DNA of 64,000 bases, from NCBI RefSeq assembly GCF_003667825.1, contig NZ_CP033043.1:435001-499000 (forward strand), written 5' to 3'. The translations under genes and the position numbers were made by a program. Below, in pieces: positions 32,872 through 41,155 of this stretch. This DNA is from Metabacillus litoralis (GTDB lineage: Bacteria; Bacillota; Bacilli; Bacillales; Bacillaceae). Each line of letters starts with the position of its first letter. Within the stretch, counting starts at the first letter, position 1. Under the pieces are notes generated by a model. It searched no databases. It was not told the origin of the DNA and saw only the letters and a program-made list of their open reading frames with translations.

Positions 32872-33909
32872 ATGGATGAAACAATACAGTTAATTAAAAA
32901 ATTGGTTGAAATACCAAGCCCATCAGGGAATACAGAAAAAGTCATTTCGTTTGTAGAGGAGTATTTAAAGCCTTTGAATGTAAATATGAAAAGAAATCAC
33001 AAAGGTGGCTTACTTGTTACTATACCTGGAAAAAATAATGATCGACATAGGATGTTAACGGCTCATGTAGACACTTTAGGTGCAATTGTAAAGAACATTA
33101 AATCTAACGGCAGATTAATGATTGATTTAATCGGGGGCTTTAACTATAACTCTATAGAAGGTGAATACTGTCAGATTGAAACCGCCGGTGGGAAAACCTA
33201 TACTGGTACAATTCTTATGCATCAAACATCTGTCCATGTATATAAGGATGCCGGTAAGCTAGAGAGAAACCAAAAAAATATCGAAGTAAGAATTGATGAG
33301 AAAGTACATAATGCAGACGATGTAAAAGATCTTGGAATTGAGGTTGGTGATTTTATTTCACTTTATCCAAGAGTTGAAGTAACACCTAGTGGATTTATTA
33401 AGTCTCGTCATTTAGATGACAAAGCAAGTGTTGCGATAGTATTACAACTAATTAAAAGAATAGTAGTAGATCCTATTGAACTGCCTTATACAACTCATTT
33501 CCTGATCTCAAATAATGAAGAAATCGGGTACGGTGGTAATTCAAATATAGCTAGTGAAACAGTTGAATATTTAGCTGTGGATATGGGGGCAATTGGGGAC
33601 GGCCAAGAAACGGATGAATTTACAGTTTCAATCTGTGCAAAGGATTCTAGTGGACCTTATCATTTAGGGCTACGAAGGAAACTAATTGAGTTAGCGAAAC
33701 AAAATAATATTAAATATAAAGTTGATATTTATCCATATTATGGATCAGATGCTTCTGCTGCGATACGATCAGGACATGATATTATTCATGGCTTAATCGG
33801 GCCTGGCATTGATGCTTCACATGCGTTTGAACGAACACATACTTCCTCATTGGAGCATACTTCAAACTTGCTTTATCATTATGTTCAATCGGAGTTGACG
33901 TTAGCATGA
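32872..33909 (+). CDS. M42 family aminopeptidase / endoglucanase-like
   Basis: This 345-residue dinuclear metallopeptidase of the M42 (PepA/FrvX/YsdC) type shows metal and catalytic motifs in order: AHVDTLG, RHLDDKASV, SNNEEIGYGG, AVDMGAIG and the last histidine in ASHAFERTH. The NTEKVISFVEEYL start is usual. It removes N-terminal residues from peptides; some relatives are misnamed endoglucanase M. The stop overlaps the following phzF-like start by 4 bases. Confidence 0.92.
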   Translation: MDETIQLIKKLVEIPSPSGNTEKVISFVEEYLKPLNVNMKRNHKGGLLVTIPGKNNDRHRMLTAHVDTLGAIVKNIKSNGRLMIDLIGGFNYNSIEGEYCQIETAGGKTYTGTILMHQTSVHVYKDAGKLERNQKNIEVRIDEKVHNADDVKDLGIEVGDFISLYPRVEVTPSGFIKSRHLDDKASVAIVLQLIKRIVVDPIELPYTTHFLISNNEEIGYGGNSNIASETVEYLAVDMGAIGDGQETDEFTVSICAKDSSGPYHLGLRRKLIELAKQNNIKYKVDIYPYYGSDASAAIRSGHDIIHGLIGPGIDASHAFERTHTSSLEHTSNLLYHYVQSELTLA

Positions 33910-34772
33910 TCTATTATGTTGTTGATGTTTTTGCTGAAGAAAAATATAAAGGAAATCAATTGGCTGTTTTTCGGAATATAGGAGATTTATCTAGTGAGGA
34001 AATGCAGAAAATTGCGAAAGAAACTAATTTCTCAGAGACAACTTTTATTGAAACTGATGAAAAGGTAGATGGAGGGTACCGTGTAAGAATTTTTACACCT
34101 AATGAAGAAGTGCCGTTTGCAGGACATCCGACCTTAGGGACTTCATATATTATTCGAAATGAGATAATGGAAGAGCTAGAAGAAGAGGTTATATTAAAGT
34201 TAAAGGTTGGAGATATCCCTGTTTCTTTTGATGAATCTGAAATACTTTGGATGAAACAAAATGAGCCTAGCTTTGCTCAAACGTTTACATATGAACAATT
34301 GAGTGATGTACTTAACTTGGATATTGATGATTTTGATGAGAACTATCCAATTGAGGATGTCTCAACAGGTCTCCCTTTCATTATTGTTCCTTTAAAAGGA
34401 TTGGCTGAAGTAAAAAAAGCCAAAATTAATCAAGAAAAACTTCTTAAATTAACCGAAAAAACTAGAGCAAAAGCCATTCTAGTTTTCAGTAAAGAAACTT
34501 ATCACAAGGAACATCACCTAAATGCAAGGGTGTTTGTTGATGTTTTCGGTATACCCGAAGATCCTGCAACAGGAAGTGCCAATGGATGCTTGGCAGGTTA
34601 CTTGCTAAAACATCAATATTTTCAAACAAACTCATTAGATTTAAAAGTTGAGCAGGGGTACGAGATTCAAAGAGAATCCTTAATTCATATTCGGGCAGAA
34701 GAAAGAGAAGGAAACTATTCTATTCATGTTGGAGGAAATGTAGTTAAGGTTGCAAAAGGTGAATGGTTTTAG
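33906..34772 (+). CDS. PhzF family isomerase
   Basis: This 288-residue protein has the diaminopimelate-epimerase-like double fold. Typical motifs are YYVVDVFAEEKYKGNQLAV at the N-terminus, the catalytic Glu in ETTFIE, the VPFAGHPTLGTSY motif and PEDPATGSANGCLAGYL in the second half. The family includes trans-2,3-dihydro-3-hydroxyanthranilate isomerase; most Bacillus members have unknown substrates. It is translationally coupled to the M42 peptidase, which hints at amino-acid or peptide metabolism. Confidence 0.92.
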   Translation: MIYYVVDVFAEEKYKGNQLAVFRNIGDLSSEEMQKIAKETNFSETTFIETDEKVDGGYRVRIFTPNEEVPFAGHPTLGTSYIIRNEIMEELEEEVILKLKVGDIPVSFDESEILWMKQNEPSFAQTFTYEQLSDVLNLDIDDFDENYPIEDVSTGLPFIIVPLKGLAEVKKAKINQEKLLKLTEKTRAKAILVFSKETYHKEHHLNARVFVDVFGIPEDPATGSANGCLAGYLLKHQYFQTNSLDLKVEQGYEIQRESLIHIRAEEREGNYSIHVGGNVVKVAKGEWF

Positions 34773-34787
34773 AGTTCTTCTAATTTA

Positions 34788-34823
34788 AAAGAGTTCTCTT
34801 TCCCTAACTGAAAGAGAACTCTT
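34788..34823. terminator. bidirectional terminator after phzF
   Basis: AAGAGTTCTCTTTC and GAAAGAGAACTCTT form a perfect 14-bp stem with loop CCTAACT. The 3' U-tract is weak, but the stem is unusually stable and sits between convergent genes. Confidence 0.7.
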
Positions 34824-34841
34824 GATAAGTTACCTACAATT

Positions 34842-35009
34842 TTATATCTTAGACATAAATTTATAGGTGATAAATGTTCCGCCTATCAGTAGAGTAGATA
34901 ACAAAATGACAAAACCTAATCCAATTTCATCAATTAACGTTAGAAGGTAAATGATTAGTATGATATCTGTTAAAATTGAACCTATAAAAAGTACCCTCGG
35001 GGATCTCAT
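34842..35009 (-). CDS. small two-helix membrane protein
   Basis: This is a 55-residue ORF with AAAGGAGA before the ATG. Two hydrophobic helices (LFIGSILTDIILIIYLLTL and LGFVILLSTLLIGGTFI) are separated by the acidic turn IDEIG, and the ends are basic. There is no known family. It is not part of the YxcD operon, which lies upstream on the same strand with a 99-base gap. Confidence 0.65.
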   Translation of the reverse strand: MRSPRVLFIGSILTDIILIIYLLTLIDEIGLGFVILLSTLLIGGTFITYKFMSKI

Positions 35010-35108
35010 GCTATACTATCTCCTTTAATTATTAGCGTGCTTTCATAACAATTATAGCGAAGATTCTTGTGAAAATAAAAACCGAGTGGCTTTTACCCAC
35101 TCGGTTTG

Positions 35109-35399
35109 TTATTTAATCAATGTAATGATTCCCTCATTTTCATCTAATACTAGCTCTATTGCGGCAGCAAAAGGATCGATATTCATTTCGTTTTCCAACC
35201 AAAAGCGAATGGCCTCTATTATATTGGCAGTTATCAATATTTGCTTTCGATCCTGTATATATGCTTCAGCAGAAAAACCATAGTCATCATCATATAATAG
35301 CTCAATTTCAACGTCCTGAGGCTTGATTTGCCTTTTATGAGCAATGTGTAAACAGAGTGCATTTACAATATTTTGTTCAGAAAGCTTTATTTGCCCCAT
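35109..35399 (-). CDS. YxcD family (DUF2653) protein
   Basis: This is a 96-residue soluble acidic protein beginning MGQIKLSEQNIVNALC, with EIELLYDDDYGFSAEAY and AAIELVLDENEGI. It matches the YxcD/DUF2653 family as I remember it; function is unknown. It overlaps the upstream membrane-protein gene by 13 bases, so both are one transcript. In other Bacillus genomes a similar pairing with a Tim44-like membrane protein is common. Confidence 0.8.
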   Translation of the reverse strand: MGQIKLSEQNIVNALCLHIAHKRQIKPQDVEIELLYDDDYGFSAEAYIQDRKQILITANIIEAIRFWLENEMNIDPFAAAIELVLDENEGIITLIK

Positions 35400-35827
35400 A
35401 TTGTATCTTCCTTGTGTTTACGCTTATTTTTATTTACAAAGTAAGTAAATACTTTTCGAATAATAAAAATAACGGCAAATATGGCTAAAACATTAATAAC
35501 TAGGCCAATTAATGAACCTAAAATGCCAAGATTACTTAACAATCCTCCGAGTAATAAACCAGCTAACCCACCTAAAAACAAACCTTTCATTAAACTGCCG
35601 GCTTTTGGCTTTGTAGTAGTGTTACTTTTTGTTGTGGTAGAGGATTTTTGCTGAGTATCATCCTTTTTAATAAGTGACGGGCTGTTTGTATTTGAGTTAA
35701 ATGATTTTTTACCAGATTTGTAGCCCTTTGCGCTAACTGTTGTAACATGATCTCCAACTAAAAATCCACTTATTGGAGTGCAAAGTAAGGTAATAGCGAG
35801 CATTGCTGAAAATAATTTCTTTATCAT
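35387..35827 (-). CDS. exported Tim44-like membrane protein
   Basis: This is a 146-residue protein. A signal sequence (residues 1-33, ending VSA) leads to a Lys/Ser/Thr-rich linker and a Gly/Leu-rich hydrophobic hairpin (LMKGLFLGGLAGLLLGGLLSN, then LIGLVINVLAIFAVIFII), ending in a basic tail. This resembles the N-terminal portion of proteins annotated as Tim44-like preprotein translocase subunits, lacking the Tim44 domain proper. Function is unknown. The ribosome site AAAGGGAGG lies upstream. Confidence 0.75.
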   Translation of the reverse strand: MIKKLFSAMLAITLLCTPISGFLVGDHVTTVSAKGYKSGKKSFNSNTNSPSLIKKDDTQQKSSTTTKSNTTTKPKAGSLMKGLFLGGLAGLLLGGLLSNLGILGSLIGLVINVLAIFAVIFIIRKVFTYFVNKNKRKHKEDTIWGK

Positions 35828-35973
35828 GGTGTATGTTCCTCCCTTTAAAAATGAGCAGTCACTTTTTGTGACAATTAGTACTACGGTCTATCATATAGAA
35901 AGGTTTCATTTTTGAAAAGTTTTTTTAATTTGTTATTCCAACTTGAAGAAGGGGGAAAGAAATCAAAAAAATA

Positions 35974-36018
35974 GATCATTTTGATTCAGTTGAAGACGTT
36001 AACTGATTCAAAATGATC
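35974..36018 (-). terminator. terminator of the GNAT gene
   Basis: An 18-bp stem (GATCATTTTGATTCAGTT against AACTGATTCAAAATGATC, one mismatch) is followed on the minus strand by TATTTTTTTG. It lies just downstream of the minus-strand acetyltransferase. Confidence 0.85.
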
Positions 36019-36025
36019 CATTTAT

Positions 36026-36541
36026 TTATCTATACCACATAATTTCCCCAGATTTATGGTCATAATTAATTTCAACATGAAAATCATGTTTTTCATAAAA
36101 GTGAACAAGTCTGTCGACATGATCCCAATCTCTTTCAGCAATGTCACCTGTAATTTTAGGAATGTTTTGCTCAATTGCAAGTTCTTTTAAGTAGTCCATA
36201 CATATGGAGCCATACCCTTTATTTGCAGGTCCTTTAATATCACCAATGTGGATCGTTTCATCATCTACATATGTTGCGTGAATGGAAAAATCCCACTTAC
36301 CTTTATATGAGGTTTCACAGTTGCATAGCATAATTTTACAAGATTGATCATCTTCTGGAGTATAAACGATAACTAGCTTATCTTCTTTTGTTTGGTCAAC
36401 ACCTAGAACCTTACTTTTTTTGGCAATTTCCTTTAAATTATCCTGCATCCTAAAGACTTGGAACTCAAGATCCTCTAATTCTTCCTTCAATTCTTCTGGA
36501 TTATCAGAACGTTGGTCAGCTTCTAATAGTTTACTAAACAT
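36026..36541 (-). CDS. GNAT-family N-acetyltransferase with coiled-coil N-terminus
   Basis: This is a 171-residue protein. Residues 10-48 are highly charged and helical (PEELKEELEDLEFQVFRMQD), a likely coiled coil. The second half has the GNAT fold: the acetyl-CoA loop appears as GPANKGYGSICMDYLKELA, and the C-terminal strand HFYEKHDFHVE is typical. The substrate is not predictable. GAAAGGAGCG precedes the ATG. Confidence 0.8.
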   Translation of the reverse strand: MFSKLLEADQRSDNPEELKEELEDLEFQVFRMQDNLKEIAKKSKVLGVDQTKEDKLVIVYTPEDDQSCKIMLCNCETSYKGKWDFSIHATYVDDETIHIGDIKGPANKGYGSICMDYLKELAIEQNIPKITGDIAERDWDHVDRLVHFYEKHDFHVEINYDHKSGEIMWYR

Positions 36542-36754
36542 TATTTCGCTCCTTTCATTGTCATATTTGATGTGTGTAGGTATTTAACGATTTTAAAATG
36601 ACATAGCTTCTAAAAACTATATAAAATGGTGTCTTCTTATTTTATTCATACTTAATAAAAAATGTTGCAACAAACAGTGTAATATTATAATGGTTATTTA
36701 AAAAATATGCAATAGTTTCTTTGTGAATATGTGGTTAATTATTCTTTATTAATA

Positions 36755-36774
36755 CATTGACTAACTAGTCAATG
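36755..36774. promoter_or_regulatory. TetR-type operator 1
   Basis: CATTGACT and AGTCAATG form perfect 8-bp arms around AACT. The TTGACT here could also be a -35 element. It shares its core TTGACT-N4-AGTCAA with operator 2. Confidence 0.8.
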
Positions 36775-36786
36775 TGAATTAAACTG

Positions 36787-36808
36787 GAATTGACTGATCA
36801 GTCAATTC
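36787..36808. promoter_or_regulatory. TetR-type operator 2
   Basis: A 22-bp perfect palindrome with arms GAATTGACTGA and TCAGTCAATTC. Its centre is 33 bp from that of operator 1, about three helical turns, so two dimers would bind the same face. It ends 24 bases before the ABC ATPase start. Confidence 0.85.
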
Positions 36809-36831
36809 ACCCTCATATAGGAGGAAGTTAT

Positions 36832-37704
36832 ATGAAAATAATCGAGATTAATAATTTGACCAAAAGCTATAAAAAAAACAGAGGAATTGACGACCTTTCC
36901 CTTTCAATTCATAAGGGAGAAATCTTCGGCTTTATTGGACCAAACGGGGCAGGGAAAAGCACAACAATACGTACATTGTTAAATTTTATTCACCCAACAA
37001 GCGGAACAGCCAATATTTTTGGGAAAGATAGTGTTAAAGACTCAAAGGAAATTCGTAAGCAAGTTGGTTATTTACCATCTGAAGTTCATTACTATGATGA
37101 TATGAAAGCTTTGGATTTACTTCAGTATTCTGCTAAGTTTCATCAATACACAAATAATCAACGAATCGTCGAATTAGCCGAAAAACTTCATTTAGACCTT
37201 AATAAAAAAATTGAAGATTTATCGTTTGGAAATAGAAAAAAAGTGGGAATTATTCAAGCGCTTCTCCACGAGCCAAAATTGCTCATTTTAGATGAACCAA
37301 CTGGAGGATTAGATCCGTTAATGCAACATACTTTTTTTGAATTATTAAAGATCGAGCGGGATAAAGGAGCAACCATTTTCTTTTCATCTCACATCTTAAG
37401 TGAAGTTCAGAAAATGTGTGACCGTGTTGCGATTATTAAAGAAGGTAAATTATTGAAGGTAGAACGAGTTGAGACGTTACTTAAAAATAATGTGAAAAAA
37501 ATAAGCCTTAACCTTCAAACTGAAACTGAGCAAGCAATTGAAGAGATTGAGGGAATGAATAAAGTGAAAAACGGTGATGATTGGACCTTTTTGTATAGTG
37601 GCGATATAAATAGACTTCTTCATAAGATGTCAACGCTACATGTGAAAGATTTATTAATAGAAGAGCCTTCTTTAGAGGAAGTTTTTATTCACTATTATGA
37701 GTAG
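36832..37704 (+). CDS. ABC-2 type transporter ATP-binding protein
   Basis: This is a 290-residue ATPase. It has Walker A GPNGAGKST, the variant signature LSFGNRKKVG, Walker B LLILDEPTGGLD and the switch His in SSHILSEV, plus a C-terminal regulatory extension. ATG 36832 follows AGGAGGAAG; an upstream in-frame ATG at 36790 lies inside operator 2 and is rejected. With the next gene it forms an exporter of the drug/bacteriocin/nodulation type, controlled by the downstream TetR regulator. Confidence 0.92.
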   Translation: MKIIEINNLTKSYKKNRGIDDLSLSIHKGEIFGFIGPNGAGKSTTIRTLLNFIHPTSGTANIFGKDSVKDSKEIRKQVGYLPSEVHYYDDMKALDLLQYSAKFHQYTNNQRIVELAEKLHLDLNKKIEDLSFGNRKKVGIIQALLHEPKLLILDEPTGGLDPLMQHTFFELLKIERDKGATIFFSSHILSEVQKMCDRVAIIKEGKLLKVERVETLLKNNVKKISLNLQTETEQAIEEIEGMNKVKNGDDWTFLYSGDINRLLHKMSTLHVKDLLIEEPSLEEVFIHYYE

Positions 37705-37722
37705 GAAAGGGAGGGAAGTTAC

Positions 37723-38517
37723 ATGATTTATCAACGAGAATTAAAGAAAAACTTAAGATCACTTATTATTTGGGGGATTGCATTAAGTGGAATCATTTTA
37801 ATGACACTTAGCATTTATCCTCAATTTACTCAGGATCAAGAAACAATGAAGGAATTGCTTAATGCATATCCGGATTCTTTTAAACAAGCATTTGGAATGG
37901 ATCGCCTTGATTATGGATCTTTACTCGGATTTTATGGGGTTCAAGTTCACTTTATGACAACGTTATTTGGAAGTATCTTTGCGGTTATGTTAGCTTCAAA
38001 TATTGTCGCTAAGGAAGAAAATGAAAAAACAATTGAATTCTTATTATCAAAGCCAATTACTCGTATGCAAATTATGACTGAAAAGTGGCTAGCTGTTATG
38101 ACAAATATTGCTCTGTTAAATATAATCATTATGGTGATTTCTCTAACTGGCTTTCAATTTGCTGATGAAGATCCGTCGATGAAAACATTTATTTTGCTTG
38201 TTTTAGCAACTTTTCTACTGCATATTACATTTGCCGCTATATCTTTCTTACTTTCAACGACAATGAAAAAGGCTAGAACAATCACATCGGTTTCGTTAGG
38301 CTTTGTTTTTTTATCATATTTTTTAAGTGTAGTATCTGGTATTACCGAGAACTTAGAAGGACTCAAATATTTTAGTTTCTTCAAATATATTGCTGCTGCT
38401 GACATTATTGCAAATCAATCTATTAAACCACTTTATCTAAGTATCATGATAGCTGTAGTATCTATAATGATCGTGTTAAGCTATGTTGCTTATCATCGAA
38501 AGGATATTGCTGTATAA
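37723..38517 (+). CDS. ABC-2 type transporter permease
   Basis: This 264-residue membrane subunit has six helices and a large extracellular loop after helix 1 (residues 35-70, DQETMKELLNAYPDSFKQAF). The EENEKTIEFLLSKPITRMQI segment is the conserved cytoplasmic element of ABC-2 permeases. It starts 18 bases after the ATPase gene with AAAGGGAGGG. Substrate is unknown; neighbours do not point to bacteriocin synthesis. Confidence 0.9.
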   Translation: MIYQRELKKNLRSLIIWGIALSGIILMTLSIYPQFTQDQETMKELLNAYPDSFKQAFGMDRLDYGSLLGFYGVQVHFMTTLFGSIFAVMLASNIVAKEENEKTIEFLLSKPITRMQIMTEKWLAVMTNIALLNIIIMVISLTGFQFADEDPSMKTFILLVLATFLLHITFAAISFLLSTTMKKARTITSVSLGFVFLSYFLSVVSGITENLEGLKYFSFFKYIAAADIIANQSIKPLYLSIMIAVVSIMIVLSYVAYHRKDIAV

Positions 38518-38555
38518 TCAGACAAAATGATCGAAATTAATTTGAGGTGTACACA

Positions 38556-39194
38556 TTGTATTCTGCATTTGAAAAATTACCTGATGAAAAGAGAGAAAAG
38601 ATTTTAACAATCTGCATTGAAGAGTTTGCAAAAACTGGCTATGAAAAAACATCAACTGAGACAATTACTTCAAGAGCTGGTATTTCAAAAGGAATTCTTT
38701 TTCATTATTTTAAAAGTAAGAAAAACCTTTATTTATATGTTGTTGACTATTGCAGTCAGCTAATCGGAGGTAAAATTATCGAAGAAATTAAAAAGGTTAA
38801 GAAGAATGATTTTTTCGAAAGAATAAAAGAGGTCGTTCTCATTAAACAACGAATTCAATATGACTTTTTAATTGAAACAAAACTAGTTACAAGTGCTACT
38901 CTTCATCCACCAGTTGAATTACAAGAGCAATTACAGAATCTGTTACAAAAGAATACTGATCAATATAGTGGAGAATTTTTAAATAAGCTTGTAGATAAAC
39001 AATTATTGCAAGGCCGAACTTCACCTGAAAAAATAATTGAATTAACTTTGCTTGCATTAGACTCTGTTTCCAAAAAATATGTTCATCTTTTTGAAAGTAA
39101 ACAGCTAGAATATGACGATATACTAGAAAAAATGATGCCAGAACTTGATGAATATATAGATATTATTAAATATGGGGCGTACGGAAATCGTTGA
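38556..39194 (+). CDS. TetR/AcrR-family regulator of the adjacent ABC exporter
   Basis: This is a 212-residue repressor. The N-terminal helix-turn-helix reads TSTETITSRAGISKGILFHYFKSKKNLYLYV at about residues 30-60, and the effector domain is helical. The TTG at 38556 is chosen because GAGGTG ends 6 bases upstream; the GTG at 38547 lies within that ribosome site. It closes the three-gene unit whose promoter carries two large palindromes, so autoregulation with the transporter is likely. Confidence 0.9.
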   Translation: MYSAFEKLPDEKREKILTICIEEFAKTGYEKTSTETITSRAGISKGILFHYFKSKKNLYLYVVDYCSQLIGGKIIEEIKKVKKNDFFERIKEVVLIKQRIQYDFLIETKLVTSATLHPPVELQEQLQNLLQKNTDQYSGEFLNKLVDKQLLQGRTSPEKIIELTLLALDSVSKKYVHLFESKQLEYDDILEKMMPELDEYIDIIKYGAYGNR

Positions 39195-39211
39195 TGTGAC
39201 ATTTACGTAAA

Positions 39212-39242
39212 GAAAGATCAGTAGAGATACTGTTCTTTTTTG
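39212..39242 (+). terminator. terminator of the ABC-TetR operon
   Basis: AAAGA-CAGTA and TACTG-TCTTT pair around GAGA with one T-T mismatch, followed by a run of T. Confidence 0.75.
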
Positions 39243-39267
39243 TTGGTTTCGTAATCGACAAAAATCG

Positions 39268-39286
39268 GGTGGTGCCAGGCACCACC
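39268..39286. repeat. GGTGGTGCC palindromic element
   Basis: GGTGGTGCCAGGCACCACC is a 19-bp perfect palindrome within AT-rich DNA, flanked by TCGA...TCGA-type outer arms with A/T tracts. On the minus strand it is followed by CGATTTTTG, so it may end the RNase J transcript. I recall similar GC-rich hairpins scattered in Bacillus genomes. Confidence 0.6.
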
Positions 39287-39298
39287 ACTTTTCGACCT

Positions 39299-40966
39299 TT
39301 ATACTTCTATAATGATAGGAAGTATCATCGGTTTTCTTTTTGTTTGCTTATATAAGTGCTGACCAATTGTTTTTTTAATGTTTTGTTTCATGACGTTCCA
39401 TTGGTGAACTTTTGCTTTTTGAAGGTCTTTTATAATTCGTTCTACTTGGCGGTTTACATCTTTTAAGAGATCTTCTGAATTACGTGCATAAACAAACCCT
39501 CTTGAAATCGTGTCTGGACCAGAAATGATTTTTTTATCAGCTTTACTTAGGGTAATCACAATAACAAGCATCCCGTCCTCAGATAATTGTTTTCGATCTC
39601 TTAAAACAATATCACCTATGTCTCCCACGCCAATTCCGTCTACAAATGTGTTACCAGCAGGTACTTTTCTAGTTTGACGGGCTTCTTGGTTTACAATGTC
39701 TACTACATCACCTAGGTTTACGATAAAGGTATGATCTTTTTCTACTCCAACAGATTCAGCTAATAAACGGTGTTGATGTAACATTCTATATTCACCATGT
39801 ATTGGTATAAAATATTTTGGCATCATTAATGTAAGCATAAGCTTTAGGTCTTCCTGATATCCATGACCTGAAACATGCATGCCTGTTGAACTTCCTGAAC
39901 CGTAAATAACTTTAGCCCCTAGAGTAAACAAGTTGTCAATAATCTTCGACACATTCCGTTCATTACCAGGTATTGGAGAAGCAGCTAATATGACAGTATC
40001 ACCTGCAAGTATTTCTGCATCACGGTAATTTGAAGTGGATAGCCGAGCAAGTGCAGCCAGTGGTTCTCCTTGACTACCAGTACATAAAATAGCAACCTTT
40101 TCCGGTGCAAGCTCATTAATTTGACTAGGTTCAATTAACATACCATCAGGGATGGTTAAATAGCCTCGTTCAATAGCTACATCAACTACATTCACCATAC
40201 TTCTACCTAGAAGTGCAAGCTTTCTATTGGTTTTGATTGCAGCATCAACGACTTGTTGAACACGATTAACATTTGAAGCAAAGGTGGAGACAATGACTTT
40301 TCTTGTGGCCTTAATAAAAGCTTCCTCCATATGCTCGCCAACCATTTGTTCTGATGGAGTTAAACCAGAGCGTTCTGCATTAGTACTTTCTGATAAAAGA
40401 GCTAGAACACCCTTTCTACCAATTTCAGCCATTTTGTGGATGTCTGAATGTTGATCATTTACAGGAGTTAAATCGAATTTAAAGTCTCCAGTATGTACGA
40501 CAACTCCTTCAGGTGTGTGAAAAACAATTCCCAAACAATCTGGAATACTGTGATTAGTTTTAAAGAAGCTTAAGGTAATTTTATTAAATTCTACAGTAGA
40601 TTCAGAATCTATTTGAATCAATTCAGTATCTCTTACTAGATTATGTTCCATTAGCTTTAATTCAATGAGACCAAGTGTAAAACGTGATCCATATATAGGG
40701 ACATTTAATTTCTTGAGAAAGTAGGGAATACCACCAATATGGTCTTCATGGCCGTGTGTTACAACTAGCGCCTTTATTTTTTCCTTGTTTTCTTCTAAGT
40801 AGGTTAGGTCAGGAATGATTAGATCAATTCCTAATAAATTTTCATCTGGAAATTTGCCTCCGCAATCGACTACAATGATTTCATCGGCATATTGAATCAC
40901 ATACATGTTTTTCCCGATTTCATTCACACCACCAAGTGCGAATAGGGATAATTGATCCGTGGCCAT
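39299..40966 (-). CDS. ribonuclease J
   Basis: This is a 555-residue metallo-beta-lactamase/beta-CASP nuclease with 5'-3' exo- and endonuclease activity on RNA. The metal motif HGHEDHIGG is at residues 71-79, with further ligands in HTGDFKFD, the SGSSTGMHVSGHG loop and PIHGEYRML. The C-terminal domain ends KRKPMILPIIIEV, as in RNase J1 and J2. The start at 40966 follows GGAGGA. Its context matches neither the def/rpoY neighbourhood of J1 nor the ymfA locus of J2 that I know from B. subtilis, so it may be a third paralogue. Confidence 0.93.
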   Translation of the reverse strand: MATDQLSLFALGGVNEIGKNMYVIQYADEIIVVDCGGKFPDENLLGIDLIIPDLTYLEENKEKIKALVVTHGHEDHIGGIPYFLKKLNVPIYGSRFTLGLIELKLMEHNLVRDTELIQIDSESTVEFNKITLSFFKTNHSIPDCLGIVFHTPEGVVVHTGDFKFDLTPVNDQHSDIHKMAEIGRKGVLALLSESTNAERSGLTPSEQMVGEHMEEAFIKATRKVIVSTFASNVNRVQQVVDAAIKTNRKLALLGRSMVNVVDVAIERGYLTIPDGMLIEPSQINELAPEKVAILCTGSQGEPLAALARLSTSNYRDAEILAGDTVILAASPIPGNERNVSKIIDNLFTLGAKVIYGSGSSTGMHVSGHGYQEDLKLMLTLMMPKYFIPIHGEYRMLHQHRLLAESVGVEKDHTFIVNLGDVVDIVNQEARQTRKVPAGNTFVDGIGVGDIGDIVLRDRKQLSEDGMLVIVITLSKADKKIISGPDTISRGFVYARNSEDLLKDVNRQVERIIKDLQKAKVHQWNVMKQNIKKTIGQHLYKQTKRKPMILPIIIEV

Positions 40967-41155
40967 CTTATGTCCTCCTATGTAAATAGTATTCATATTA
41001 TGCCAATAATTTGGTTGTTTATTTGTTAATTGTAAAAAAACTAGGCTGTTTTCTTAATTAAAGGAAAAAATGTTGCAGAGAAGTTGAGGTAACTGAATTT
41101 CTGTTATATAATAGATAAGAATCAAATATTCTAAAAATTAGGACGGTGATTCAAT

